Shown here piece after piece: positions 36,601-45,163 of a stretch of 64,000 nucleotides of DNA. Origin of the DNA: Paenibacillus pabuli NBRC 13638 (lineage in GTDB: Bacteria; Bacillota; Bacilli; Paenibacillales; Paenibacillaceae); assembly GCF_001514495.1 (NCBI RefSeq), contig NZ_BCNM01000009.1, positions 186,001 to 250,000 on the forward strand, in the 5' to 3' direction. A program made the translations under genes and the position numbers. The notes under the pieces were generated by a model. It made no database searches. It was not told the origin of the DNA and saw nothing but the letters and a program-made list of their open reading frames with translations. Each line of letters starts with the position of its first letter. Positions within the stretch are counted from its first letter, which is position 1.

Positions 36601-36908
36601 TCCAGCCATAACCAATAACTGTACGCCTCCGACGTGGACATATGCCCGTAATCCGGGGCCTCGCTCATCAGTGTCTCAACCGAGTGATACGGAATACCTT
36701 CCGGAGAAAAATAACCGTTTGCCGGATCTTTCAGTTGATCATACAGTTGCAAAAACCGTGCTTCATTGATTCCGTCCGCCTGAGCATCAATGGCCTGTTC
36801 TTCGGCATAAGCGGTTTGGGGGCCTGCCCACAAACCGGTGTAACCGGTCAGCATAACGGTCCCTGCAAGCATGGCCGTCAAACTTTTCTTCGCAGCTGAT
36901 TTCAACAT
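33633..36908 (-). CDS. GH48 reducing-end cellobiohydrolase with two Fn3 domains and CBM3
   Basis: A 1091-residue secreted exocellulase. The signal peptide (about 1-35, ..PQTAYA) is followed by the GH48 (alpha/alpha)6 barrel to about residue 740. It carries the acid Glu83 in TLMSEAPDYGHMSTSEAYSY and tunnel segments such as GGDWAWRIGASHTHQAYQNP. Two fibronectin type III domains (about 753-843 and 845-938) and a CBM3 (about 941-1091, LEVQYRNGG to WGIEP) complete it. It processively releases cellobiose from crystalline cellulose. ATG at 36908 sits 8 nt after GGGAGG; the ATG at 36914 is too close. It is the second gene after GH9 in one operon. Confidence 0.95.
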   Translation of the reverse strand: MLKSAAKKSLTAMLAGTVMLTGYTGLWAGPQTAYAEEQAIDAQADGINEARFLQLYDQLKDPANGYFSPEGIPYHSVETLMSEAPDYGHMSTSEAYSYWLWLETMYGHYTGDWSKLEAAWDSMEKYIIPVNEGDGKEEQPTMSFYNPNSPATYAAEKPFPDQYPSTLNGQYAAGKDPLDAEFKASYGNNQTYLMHWLIDVDNWYGYGNLLNPSHTTSYVNTFQRGEQESVWEAIPHPSQDDKSFGKANEGFMSLFTKENQAPSAQWRYTNATDADARAVQVLYWAKEMGYNNTEYLDKAKKMGDYLRYGMYDKYFQKIGSAKNGTPSAGTGKDSNMYLMAWYTSWGGGLGQGGDWAWRIGASHTHQAYQNPVAAYALSDPAGGLIPKSATAQADWNATLKRQLEFYNWLQSHEGAIGGGATNSIGGSYGAYPAGVSTFYDMAYQEAPVYRDPDSNTWFGFQAWPLERVAEMYYILAESGDLSSENFKMAKKVITKWIDWSKDYVFVGERPVTDEQGYYLNTAGQRILGGTNVQVATTPAPGEFWIPGGQEWQGQPDKWNGFSTFTNNPNFHAVTKDPVQDTGVLGSYIKALTFFAAGTQAESGTLSAKGQEAKDLAESLLDTAWDYNDGVGIVTEEERKDYFRFFAKEIYIPANWSGTFGQGNTIPGTAGVPSDPAKGGNGVYIGYSDLRPAIKQDPAWAYLDNKYRTSYNPTTKQWENGAPTFTYHRFWSQVDMATAYGEYDRLLGDAGGPGVQVPAAPAGLTAAAGSEEVVLNWNTASNASSYTVKRAEVNGGPYTPVATGVTGGTFTDTGLTNGKTYYYVVTAVNTAGESAPSAQASATPQAGTVVPGVLTLTGTAGNNQAVLTWTASTGAASYKVQRSVAGGTYTDLATGLTALTYTDATAVNGTAYNYRVVAVNASGQTFSNVVTVTPTAPPVTTGALEVQYRNGGSGTSGNAVTPQFNIKNTGTTAVDLSQVKLRYYFTKDSASDLSFWCDYAEIGSGNVEARFVTVDPAKGTADTYLEVGFKSGAGSLAAGAETGVIQGRFSKDNWTTFDQTNDYSFDATQTAFSVWNKVTAYIDGVNAWGIEP

Positions 36909-36970
36909 GTACATTACCTCCCTGGAATGGTGGAATTCAATTTGAATCGCTGTTGGCTTGTGCTATTTTT

Positions 36971-39700
36971 CTAAGGCTCGATCCCCCATACTTTCGTACT
37001 GCCCTGATACCCCGTCACCTGAGTCCAGGCCGTAAAAGTCGTCTTGGTTGCATCATAGGAATAGTCGTTGCTCTGATCAAAGTTGCTCCAATTGTTCTTG
37101 GAGAAACGCCCTTGAATCACCCCTGTCTCCGCTCCAGGAGCCAGACTGCCTGCTCCGGGTTTGAAACTGATCTCCAGAACCGTATCCGCTGTCCCCTTCG
37201 CGGGGTCTACCGTGATAAATTTGCCTTCAATGTTGGCCGTACCCATCTGGGCATAGTCACACCAGAAGCTCAGATCAGCCGTGCCATCCTTCGTAAAATA
37301 ATACCGGAGCTTCACGTCACTCAGAGCAATCACCTGAGTACCTGTGTTCTTAAGATTGAACTGCGGAGTCACCGCAATGTCAGAAGCTCCCGAGCCCCCG
37401 TTGCGATACTGCACTTCAAGTGCACCAGGCACAGATCCTCCTGCCTGCGGGGTGGCAGAGACCTGTGCAGACCCCGGCGACTCTCCGGCTGAATTTATAG
37501 CCGTCACCACATAATAATAGGTCTTGCCATTCGTCAGCCCCGTGTTCGTGTATGTTAATCCATTTACTCCTGTCGCTACAGTAACATATGGACCGCCATT
37601 CACCTCGGCTCGTTTCACGTTGTACGACTCTGCCCCCGGTGATGCTGCCCAGTTCAGGATGACCTGAGCGTTCCCTGCCAGGACCTGAACCCCCGAAGGT
37701 GCAGCAGGCGTGACATCTGGTGTGACTCCAGGTTCCTCTCCGTAGATCCGGTTGCCCGCATCGTATACCGGAAGGTATAGGCTCTTGGCCACATTCCCAG
37801 TGCCCAAGCCCTCGTATGAATGATCATTATTTGCGTTCCAGGCGCCTTGCGGGCCGGTAATGCGGAACTGGACCTCTTTACGATAATGTCCCTCCCCGCC
37901 CGGATAGATTGGGGTTCCGGTAAAGTCGGCAGTAATGGCATAGATTCGCTTCGCTGCATCAACCGCAATCGGCTGGGACACTACAGCACCCTCGGCATAT
38001 TCCGTTGTGACATGGACATCCGAAACGGTATATCCTGAAGCGTAGACCTCACTCAGATCCAGGAAGTAGCGAAAGGACAACGAATCCCCCATTCGCGCAG
38101 GCCAGCCCGAACGATTGTTCAGTTGAGCCTTGATCTCCGTATAATCGGAACCGGATGCTTTCACGGCAGCTTCAACAAAAAACTCATCTGTCTTCACTTC
38201 CGGAGCCGGGAAATTCGCGATGGGCTGATCATTCTCGCCGAATAGCAGATTCATCTTGGCTAACGCGCCTGTAAAGCCTGCATTGTAATCGGTTGCCACC
38301 TCATTGCTGACATAGTCTCCAATGGAATCGGTGTAGGCATCTTTTACATCCGGTCCACCAACCATTGCACCGTACAGGATGTGTCGGTGATCCGAAGGAA
38401 TACTGTCACTGTTCGTCCATGAGCCGTGGGAGGTCCGGTGATGCGGATGTTTCGGCGAATTCTGCCCATAGCCGACCACATAACTGCTCTGGCGTGGATT
38501 ATCCCCCAGGATGTAGTTCATTTGCGATACAGCAAAGTCTTGATATCTTGCTTTTTTAACCGGATCACTGACCCAGTCGGAGTACACAAAAGCAATGAAT
38601 GATGCATTCGCTGCATAACGGAGCGATCCCCAGGTATCAAGCCAGGCCAGCCCGCCCGGTGTATACTTGATTCGTTCTCCATTCGTACCTACAGACCAAT
38701 AATCGAGATTGCGCTCTGTCGATTGGATAAACCGTGCTGCTTCCGGCATATTCAGTCTGGACGTAATCCGGGCCAGGAGAATCTGGGCTCCATAATGTTT
38801 GTCGTCCCAGCCCTGGGTCCATGTATAGGCCCAGTTCCCGTTCTGCCCATCCGCCTGCCACTGATTCGCCGTCGCAATCGCTTTGGACAAGTAAGCGCTA
38901 TCATTTGTCGCCATATATAACCATGTTGCTGCCCATGCAAGCTCATCCTCATAACCCGTCCAGGAGTTGTAGAACGATTGGGCATCTGTGATGCAATCTG
39001 TATACTTCCCACGGTACGTATCCCCGAAACTGTATAACTCCTTGGCATGTTTCAGCAGTTTGTCGGCATAGACAGGATCACTGTCCCGAAACACCATGGA
39101 CGAAGACGCAAGTGCTGCCGCTGTTTCTCCTGCAAGTTCACTACCCGGACAGGATGCATCAATCTTAAAGGACGGACGGTTCATCTGCATCACTTCAGCC
39201 GGTCCCCACCAGGAATGGTCGGTATTTCCTGCTCCGACTTGTCCCCATAGTTCATTCGGACTCGTATGCGCTTTCACAAAATAATCTGTCGCCCATTTCA
39301 AATTATCCTTAATCGCATCCAGTTGTCCTGCCTGTTCATACCCCTCGCGGTATTCCACAACAGACCAGGCTAACATCGTAGCTGAATAAGCCATGGGCAG
39401 ACCAAATTTCACATGATCCCCGGCATCGTACCATCCTCCGGTTAGATCAACCCCAACATCTGCTCCGTCATTTAAACCGGAATCACCGCGCCATTCCACC
39501 CGGTTATCTTCCGGCAATGAGCCAGACCGCTGGGTTTCATAAAAGTAAACGGCTTTCTGCAATGCTTCTGCATAGTTATGGGCTCCGGCAGCCGCATCCG
39601 CCTTACCATCCCATGCCTGTATGGAAGTACTTCCTGCCAGTAGTCCTGCCGATAACGCGAGAATAGCGACTCGTCTCCACCAGCTTCCCTTCATGTTCAA
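36971..39700 (-). CDS. GH9 endoglucanase with CBM3c, Fn3 and CBM3
   Basis: A 909-residue secreted cellulase. The signal peptide (about 1-36) precedes a GH9 barrel (about 41-490) with WYDAGDHVKFG (base and nucleophile Asp), HHRTSHGSW and the acid Glu in SNEVATDYNAGFTGAL. A fused CBM3c (about 503-655) feeds cellulose chains and makes such enzymes processive. An Fn3 (667-753) and a terminal CBM3 (760-909) follow. The start is TTG at 39700, with GGAG 8 nt upstream; ATG at 39694 is the alternative, and a longer frame reaches 39811. It is the first gene of the operon; GH48 begins 62 bp later. Confidence 0.94.
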   Translation of the reverse strand: MNMKGSWWRRVAILALSAGLLAGSTSIQAWDGKADAAAGAHNYAEALQKAVYFYETQRSGSLPEDNRVEWRGDSGLNDGADVGVDLTGGWYDAGDHVKFGLPMAYSATMLAWSVVEYREGYEQAGQLDAIKDNLKWATDYFVKAHTSPNELWGQVGAGNTDHSWWGPAEVMQMNRPSFKIDASCPGSELAGETAAALASSSMVFRDSDPVYADKLLKHAKELYSFGDTYRGKYTDCITDAQSFYNSWTGYEDELAWAATWLYMATNDSAYLSKAIATANQWQADGQNGNWAYTWTQGWDDKHYGAQILLARITSRLNMPEAARFIQSTERNLDYWSVGTNGERIKYTPGGLAWLDTWGSLRYAANASFIAFVYSDWVSDPVKKARYQDFAVSQMNYILGDNPRQSSYVVGYGQNSPKHPHHRTSHGSWTNSDSIPSDHRHILYGAMVGGPDVKDAYTDSIGDYVSNEVATDYNAGFTGALAKMNLLFGENDQPIANFPAPEVKTDEFFVEAAVKASGSDYTEIKAQLNNRSGWPARMGDSLSFRYFLDLSEVYASGYTVSDVHVTTEYAEGAVVSQPIAVDAAKRIYAITADFTGTPIYPGGEGHYRKEVQFRITGPQGAWNANNDHSYEGLGTGNVAKSLYLPVYDAGNRIYGEEPGVTPDVTPAAPSGVQVLAGNAQVILNWAASPGAESYNVKRAEVNGGPYVTVATGVNGLTYTNTGLTNGKTYYYVVTAINSAGESPGSAQVSATPQAGGSVPGALEVQYRNGGSGASDIAVTPQFNLKNTGTQVIALSDVKLRYYFTKDGTADLSFWCDYAQMGTANIEGKFITVDPAKGTADTVLEISFKPGAGSLAPGAETGVIQGRFSKNNWSNFDQSNDYSYDATKTTFTAWTQVTGYQGSTKVWGIEP

Positions 39701-40025
39701 CCATTCAGCTCCTTTTACCATAGTTGTCTCGTAATTTTCCAAGTACACAGATGTAATGACCCGCTCCTTTCTATGGTGCGACTCCATGTATTTTCCACCA
39801 TTAATTACCATTATAACCTTTTACTTCAGTTGCAATATCAGCGCTGGTGACTTCTGAAATAACATTGTTGTGACATGTTCGGTTATGGATATGACAAAAA
39901 AAAGACCGCCTCTCATATCGATGGTCGCGATATGAGAAACCGTCCTGAAATTTTGTATAATCCTTGCTACAGGCTGAATGACGATCCTGATACTATCCAG
40001 TCTGAACATCCTGTCTTTTGACTTG
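39701..40025. other. Region upstream of the cellulase operon
   Basis: It contains a minus-strand TATAAT (39815-39810) about 110 bp before the GH9 start, the likely -10 element; no good -35 or cre site was found. The chemoreceptor terminator is at 39894-39944. No gene is present. Confidence 0.5.
39894..39944 (-). terminator. Terminator of the chemoreceptor gene
   Basis: On the minus strand a 17-nt stem with wobble pairs (39944-39928 with 39920-39904) and a 7-nt loop is followed by an extended T-run. Confidence 0.85.
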
Positions 40026-41762
40026 TTACACTCTGAATTTGTTGATTTGCTCCTGCAGCTCTTCTGCCATTTTGGACAAAGAGCCTGCAGACGAAGCAAT
40101 CTCTTCCATGGAAGCCAGCTGCTGCTGGGTTGCGGCGGATACATTATGCACTCCGCCTGCTGCTTCTCCAGCAATATTGGAGATCTGATCCACATATCCT
40201 ACAACTTCATTCGTACTTGCTGACATTTCCTCCGAACCTGCGGATACTTCCTGAATCTCACCGGCTACCTTATTAACCGCACCCGAAATCTGCTCAAAGG
40301 CTTGTCCTGCCGCTGTTACAATCTCAATTCCGGCCTCCGTTTCATTGCTGTTCACTTTAACAGCCTGCACGGCATGATCTGTATCCTTCTGAATTAATTG
40401 CACGAGATCCGTAATTCGTTGTGCAGAAGTGGAAGACTCCTCTGCGAGCTTCCGCACTTCTCCGGCTACGACTGCGAAACCACGTCCGTGCTCACCTGCA
40501 CGTGCGGCTTCAATCGCTGCATTGAGGGCAAGAAGGTTGGTCTGACGAGCAATATTGTTGATAACCTCTGTAATGGTACCAATCTCTGCGGAACGTTCTC
40601 CGAGCCCTGTAACCAGTTCTGTCAGTGATGCAATGGAATTACGAACAGAACCCATCTGCTCAACAGCTTGCTGAATAATCATATTTCCTTCGGCAGACTG
40701 ATTCGCTGCATCAACGGCGGATACGGATACACTTTGGGCAAGCTCGGCGATCTGTTCCGAACCAAGCGCCATCTCACTCATTGCCTGTGAAGACCGCTTC
40801 ACCATGTCCACTTGATCGGAAGTACCCACAGCCAGTTCTTCAACCGTCTCGGAAATCTGTTCCGAAGCTTTCGTATTCTGCTCTGCACTCGCAAGGAGTT
40901 CCTCTGAAGAGGCGGCTACCTGTTCGGATGTGAACGATACCGATTGAATCATTGCGCGCAGGTTGCCAGTCATCGTATTGAAGGAATCCGCCAGCGATCC
41001 CAGCTCATCCTTGTTCTTGATAACAATCTTCTCACTGGTCAAGTCACCATTGGCTATAAGCATGGCCGCTGCATTCATCTTCTTGATTGGCTTCGAAATG
41101 ATGCTCGCAATAAAGAAGGCAATAAACATGGCAACCAGGAAAGCAAGAATGGTTACTGCCAATATAACATTAAATGCTTGTTCAGCAGACTCAACTGATG
41201 TATTCGTAGCTTGATCCGACAGTGTATTTCCCATCGTAATCAATTGAGTAATGGAATCATTCGATTTATACCATAGTGGATAAGCCTCTGAATGCAATCT
41301 GCTGGCCTCTTCAAAATTGTTAGCCATGCCCATTTCCATAAATGCTGGCATTTTAGTCAAGTACGCTTCATAGTTCGTGCTAAACGTATTGTACAATGCC
41401 ACTGCTTCGGTACTGCCTGCGATGAGAGAGGCCAGTTCCTTGCGCTCATTCTCAATCTTGGCTTGGAGTTGTTCCAACGCTTCAGTCATCTTGGTAATTT
41501 CAGTTGGATTCGTTTCGACAATTACGGCAAGAGCAAGCCGTTCCACATCGGATATATCTCCATTCATTTTTCCCAGCAGACTCACACTAGGCATCCACAT
41601 CTTGTCGATTTCATCGGCCTTTTTGGACATATCGTGAATTTGGGTCAGCGCATAAATGCTGACTACAGCCAGTAGAGCCACTACCAATAGAAACCCGGTC
41701 AGTAATTTCATTCGAATGGTTAATCTCAATTTCCCCGTTCCACTTCCCTGTGCCTCTTTCAT
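40026..41762 (-). CDS. Methyl-accepting chemotaxis protein
   Basis: A 578-residue transmembrane chemoreceptor. The first helix (about 18-39) precedes a four-helix-bundle sensor (40-200) and the second helix (about 205-228). A HAMP domain and a long coiled-coil signalling domain follow. The latter carries the invariant hairpin tip [42 protein letters not shown]. It controls CheA through CheW. ATG at 41762 is 8 nt after GAGGAG; GTG at 41771 abuts that site. A sigma-D-like promoter lies upstream. Confidence 0.95.
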   Translation of the reverse strand: MKEAQGSGTGKLRLTIRMKLLTGFLLVVALLAVVSIYALTQIHDMSKKADEIDKMWMPSVSLLGKMNGDISDVERLALAVIVETNPTEITKMTEALEQLQAKIENERKELASLIAGSTEAVALYNTFSTNYEAYLTKMPAFMEMGMANNFEEASRLHSEAYPLWYKSNDSITQLITMGNTLSDQATNTSVESAEQAFNVILAVTILAFLVAMFIAFFIASIISKPIKKMNAAAMLIANGDLTSEKIVIKNKDELGSLADSFNTMTGNLRAMIQSVSFTSEQVAASSEELLASAEQNTKASEQISETVEELAVGTSDQVDMVKRSSQAMSEMALGSEQIAELAQSVSVSAVDAANQSAEGNMIIQQAVEQMGSVRNSIASLTELVTGLGERSAEIGTITEVINNIARQTNLLALNAAIEAARAGEHGRGFAVVAGEVRKLAEESSTSAQRITDLVQLIQKDTDHAVQAVKVNSNETEAGIEIVTAAGQAFEQISGAVNKVAGEIQEVSAGSEEMSASTNEVVGYVDQISNIAGEAAGGVHNVSAATQQQLASMEEIASSAGSLSKMAEELQEQINKFRV

Positions 41763-41796
41763 GTTCCCCACTCCTCAACTAGTACATATTTATAGT

Positions 41797-41824
41797 ATAT
41801 CGACACCTTTCGTCATGAATTGTA
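41797..41824 (-). promoter_or_regulatory. Sigma-D-like (motility) promoter
   Basis: On the minus strand TACA (41824-41821) and GTCGATAT (41804-41797) are separated by 16 bp, compared with TAAA-N15-GCCGATAA for sigma-D. It lies 35 bp upstream of the chemoreceptor start, as expected for a motility-regulon gene. Confidence 0.45.
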
Positions 41825-41875
41825 TATATCCGATTTCAATTTTTTATAAATTTCCGTTAACTTCGAAATAAACAC

Positions 41876-41914
41876 AAAAAAACCTCAAGTCTTTGGCGTA
41901 CCAAAAACGTAAGG
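41876..41914 (-). terminator. Terminator of the bcrC-like gene
   Basis: A 14-nt stem (41914-41901 with 41896-41883) with 13 paired positions and a TACG loop is followed by T7 on the minus strand. A smaller CGGAAG/CTTCCG hairpin lies just before it. Confidence 0.85.
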
Positions 41915-41960
41915 CTCCAGTAAACGGAAGTTCTCTTCCGGTCCCTACTATAATATACTA

Positions 41961-42512
41961 CTAACGGAAAACCCGACGATGTATGTTGATGAAGAAATCG
42001 GGAATCGACTTGGTATAGTTCCGCGTAGCAATCAAGATTACACTGATCAGACTGCCCAGAATGAATCCGCCGAGAATATCAGCAGGATAATGTACGCCTA
42101 CATATACGCGTGATACCCCTGTCAGTAAAGCGAGCAGCAGCATCCATAATCCGAAGCGACGCCCTATGAAAAAAGAAGCCGCAGCTAAAGCGAAAACAAA
42201 GGAAGCATGTTTGCTTGGAAAAGATGGGTCCGGAACATGCGGAACCAGTTGATTTACTATACCTTCCACGAACGGCCGCGGGTGACCCACTATAGGTGAA
42301 ATCCCCCATTTTGCCAGACAAAGGGCTGCAACGGAAGCTACACACGCATAAAATACAATGCGCTGCTTCGAAGGCTCACCGAGAAACCATATGATTACGA
42401 GCAGCCCAATCATAACCCAGACAGCATATTCAGCCGATGTAATCATAAACCAGTCCAGAAACGGAATTCGGTCTGCAAACTGATTGATCCAATGAAACAC
42501 AGATTGATTCAT
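41961..42512 (-). CDS. bcrC: Undecaprenyl-diphosphatase, PAP2 type (BcrC-like)
   Basis: A 183-residue polytopic membrane phosphatase. All three PAP2 motifs are present: KWGISPIVGHPRP (KX6RP form), PSFPSKHASF (PSKH in place of PSGH) and SRVYVGVHYPADILGG with the catalytic His. It dephosphorylates undecaprenyl diphosphate to recycle the lipid carrier of wall synthesis, and in bacilli confers bacitracin tolerance. The start ATG has GGAGG unusually far (15 nt) upstream. The divergent gene encodes an LCP wall-polymer ligase, which fits an envelope role. Confidence 0.88.
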   Translation of the reverse strand: MNQSVFHWINQFADRIPFLDWFMITSAEYAVWVMIGLLVIIWFLGEPSKQRIVFYACVASVAALCLAKWGISPIVGHPRPFVEGIVNQLVPHVPDPSFPSKHASFVFALAAASFFIGRRFGLWMLLLALLTGVSRVYVGVHYPADILGGFILGSLISVILIATRNYTKSIPDFFINIHRRVFR

Positions 42513-42696
42513 AATAGCCGTTTAATACCTCCATTACACAAAGCATGATTGTTTTTTACATGATAAATATACACCATCCATTTGTCAAATATTCCTCTAT
42601 CTAACCGAACATTCGAAATCAAAGGGGACATTTTCCTTTCTTTTTGTTAAAATAGTTTGGATTACATATCAGTTCAATCATAGAAAGGTGAAGATT

Positions 42697-43701
42697 ATGC
42701 TTAAGAAATGGTTATGGGGGACTGCCCTAACCCTGGCACTTGCCGTAACGGGTGTCATTGTATACTACGGATATTCGATCGTTCATTTTGCCAATAGCAT
42801 CTCGACCGCTTCCGGTACGACTTCCCCCTCCGATTCCTCCTCAGGGACAGACCCAAACGCAGATTCTCCATCCACTCCACTTCCCAAATGGGACGGTAAA
42901 GAACGGGTGAATATTCTGCTTCTCGGTGGGGATTCCAGGGGAGATGATGCCGGCCGTTCAGACTCTGTTATGGTCGCTTCCATAGATCCGGTCTCCAAGA
43001 AGGCCCACCTCTTCTCCGTTCTAAGGGACACCTATGTTGAGATTCCGGGTCATGGCAAGAGCAGACTTAATGCCGCTTTTTCCTATGGTGGTGCTGAGCT
43101 GACCAAACAAACTGTAGGCAACCTGCTCGGTATTCCGATTCAGCATTACGTGTACACGGACTTCACCGGGTTTATGGCACTGGTTGATGCTGTAGGCGGG
43201 ATTGATATTGATGTGGAGAAAGACATGTATTACACCAGCAAAGCAGACAAGCATATGTACGATATCGATCTTAAAAAGGGACTACAGCACATGGACGGCA
43301 ATACGGCCCTCCAGTATGTCCGCTTTCGTCACGACGCAACCTCGGATTTCACCCGTACAGAACGGCAGCGGATATTCATGACGGAATTGGCCAAGAAGAT
43401 GCAGAGCACCACTTCGCTCTTCAAAATCCCCGATATATTGGAAGCTGTCGCTCCCTATATTGAGACCGATCTCAGTCCAACCCAGATGCTGAAGCTCGCT
43501 TCACTCGGGTTCGATATTAACGTGAACGAAATAGATCAGCAGCAGATTCCGCCGCACAAGCTGCTTACCAATGAACTTGTCGGTTCAGCTCAGGTGCTTG
43601 GCGTGAATGAAACCAAACTCAAAGCATACATTCAGAATCTGTTTGAGGAAGATGCAAAATCTTCGGAGGATCAATCAATGAAAGTACAAGACTTAAACTA
43701 A
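42697..43701 (+). CDS. LytR-CpsA-Psr (LCP) family wall polymer ligase
   Basis: A 334-residue membrane-anchored protein. A single N-terminal helix (about 5-28) and a Ser/Thr-rich linker precede the LCP domain, from VNILLLGGDSRGDDAGRSDSVM to about residue 250. Conserved Asp/Arg residues include SVLRDTYVEIPGHGKSRLNAAF, VGGIDIDV and the QYVRFRHDATSDFTRTERQR block. LCP proteins transfer teichoic acids or other polymers from undecaprenyl phosphate to peptidoglycan. ATG at 42697 has AAAGG 8 nt upstream. It is divergent from the bcrC-like gene and ends in a clear terminator. Confidence 0.93.
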   Translation: MLKKWLWGTALTLALAVTGVIVYYGYSIVHFANSISTASGTTSPSDSSSGTDPNADSPSTPLPKWDGKERVNILLLGGDSRGDDAGRSDSVMVASIDPVSKKAHLFSVLRDTYVEIPGHGKSRLNAAFSYGGAELTKQTVGNLLGIPIQHYVYTDFTGFMALVDAVGGIDIDVEKDMYYTSKADKHMYDIDLKKGLQHMDGNTALQYVRFRHDATSDFTRTERQRIFMTELAKKMQSTTSLFKIPDILEAVAPYIETDLSPTQMLKLASLGFDINVNEIDQQQIPPHKLLTNELVGSAQVLGVNETKLKAYIQNLFEEDAKSSEDQSMKVQDLN

Positions 43702-43754
43702 ATTGGATGAAAACAAAAAGAAGCAAGTTCAGCAATGAAAAATATTGATTTATA

Positions 43755-43778
43755 TGGCGGCTAAGGCCGTCTTTTTTT
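43755..43778 (+). terminator. Rho-independent terminator
   Basis: GGCGGC-TAAG-GCCGTC is followed by T7 (43772-43778), 50 nt after the LCP gene. Confidence 0.85.
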
Positions 43779-43865
43779 GTGCCTATTTTCCCCATTTAAT
43801 GCAGCCTTAATGTTCAACAGGTACCCTTAAATGATGAATTCCGGCTACACGAAGGAGGAATGTAC

Positions 43866-45119
43866 ATGAATAAACCGCGAATCGTGGAATGGACCCCATT
43901 GCGAGGTCTCGCATTTCTCGCTATTGTAATGCAGCATAACATCGCTGAATATATATATCGCCCCGATATTGAGCAACCGGATTCCGTCATGCTGACCATG
44001 ATTTATCATCTGACTCGTTTTGGCACGCCGACATTTGTCTTTCTGTCTGGAGTACTCTTGTTCTACCATCACAGCCACAGCAAACCGGATTATCCCCGGT
44101 TTATCCGTAAACGGTTTGGGGATATTTATGTGCCCTTTATGGTATGGACGTTCATCTATTGGTTGTCCGTACGGATATTCACCCCCGACTTCTGGCTTTC
44201 GGGTACACCGGACTTCCGTAGTCTTGTTCGCGAGCTGTTCCTGCCACAGACAGGATACCACCTGTGGTTTGTCATTATGGTGTTCCAATTCTATATTTTG
44301 TTCCCCCTGTTTCTTACAGGAGCCAAATGCATTCAAAGATGGTTCGGAAAATTCACCCGCATCACGTCCACGCAATCGATCATTGCGCTGGTTGTCATCG
44401 CGGCAGCGCTGTACACATGGCTGATGAAGTGGTCCTACTATGATATGGGCGGGTGGACAGAAGCCTTAACCCAACCCTGGTCTGGTTTGCTGCAATACCG
44501 CTCTTATACATGGATCATGTACTGGTTCTACTTTTTGCTTGGCGCCGTATGTGCCTGGTCGGTCGATAGCTGGAGAAGTTGGACCTCACGTATGCTGCCC
44601 TGGATGATATGTATGTTCGTAGGGATGTACATCTGGCTAGGTTACGATGTGCTGCGGGGATCAGGAGATGTCGTCAACCTAAATATCTCAACCTATCTGA
44701 AGCCGACGACATTCTTGATTATTATGGCGCAGCTGTTCATGTTCTATGGATTCCTTGTACTTCTGCGTAGCAAAGATACGCTATTTCTGCGCCTTCTGTC
44801 GTGGATTGGCCGATATTCCTTCGGCGGGTATCTGGTTCATGCATTGGTCATCTATGGTATTGCTTATGTCACCAGACCGCTCCAGCTCAGTGGCTGGCAT
44901 CTGCCCATAACGCTGCTGTCTTTCGTCGTAACGGTCACTTTCTCTCTTGCAATCAGTTGGGGACTTTCCCAACTTCCCGGGTCCCGCTTCACCGTCGGAT
45001 TGTACCGAAAAAAACGTATTTATCCGGTCCAGCAAGATGCTGCTGTTCTGGGCAAAAGGAGTACACCCGCGCTTCATCCTTCAGCCAGCCCTAATCGTAC
45101 CCCGGAAACCAATTCATAG
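43866..45119 (+). CDS. Acyltransferase 3 family membrane protein
   Basis: A 417-residue polytopic membrane protein with about ten helices. The N-terminal block has WTPLRGLAFLAIVMQHN, where the conserved Arg and His form the family active site, and FGTPTFVFLSGVLLFYH. Other landmarks are YHLWFVIMVFQFYILFPLF and a C-terminal SWIGRYSFGGYLVHAL. OafA/YrhL relatives O-acetylate wall or exopolysaccharides. ATG at 43866 is 7 nt after GGAGG; the ATG at 43860 is too close to it. The C-terminus is basic and cytosolic. Its substrate is unknown; the neighbouring LCP and bcrC-like genes suggest the envelope. Confidence 0.85.
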   Translation: MNKPRIVEWTPLRGLAFLAIVMQHNIAEYIYRPDIEQPDSVMLTMIYHLTRFGTPTFVFLSGVLLFYHHSHSKPDYPRFIRKRFGDIYVPFMVWTFIYWLSVRIFTPDFWLSGTPDFRSLVRELFLPQTGYHLWFVIMVFQFYILFPLFLTGAKCIQRWFGKFTRITSTQSIIALVVIAAALYTWLMKWSYYDMGGWTEALTQPWSGLLQYRSYTWIMYWFYFLLGAVCAWSVDSWRSWTSRMLPWMICMFVGMYIWLGYDVLRGSGDVVNLNISTYLKPTTFLIIMAQLFMFYGFLVLLRSKDTLFLRLLSWIGRYSFGGYLVHALVIYGIAYVTRPLQLSGWHLPITLLSFVVTVTFSLAISWGLSQLPGSRFTVGLYRKKRIYPVQQDAAVLGKRSTPALHPSASPNRTPETNS

Positions 45120-45131
45120 CGCTGCATGAAG

Positions 45132-45161
45132 AAGAGCGTCTCCCTGATGGAAGACGCTCTT
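45132..45161. terminator. Bidirectional terminator
   Basis: The perfect 10-bp stem AAGAGCGTCT / AGACGCTCTT lies between the convergent acyltransferase and secreted-repeat genes. Confidence 0.85.
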
Positions 45162-45163
45162 TG

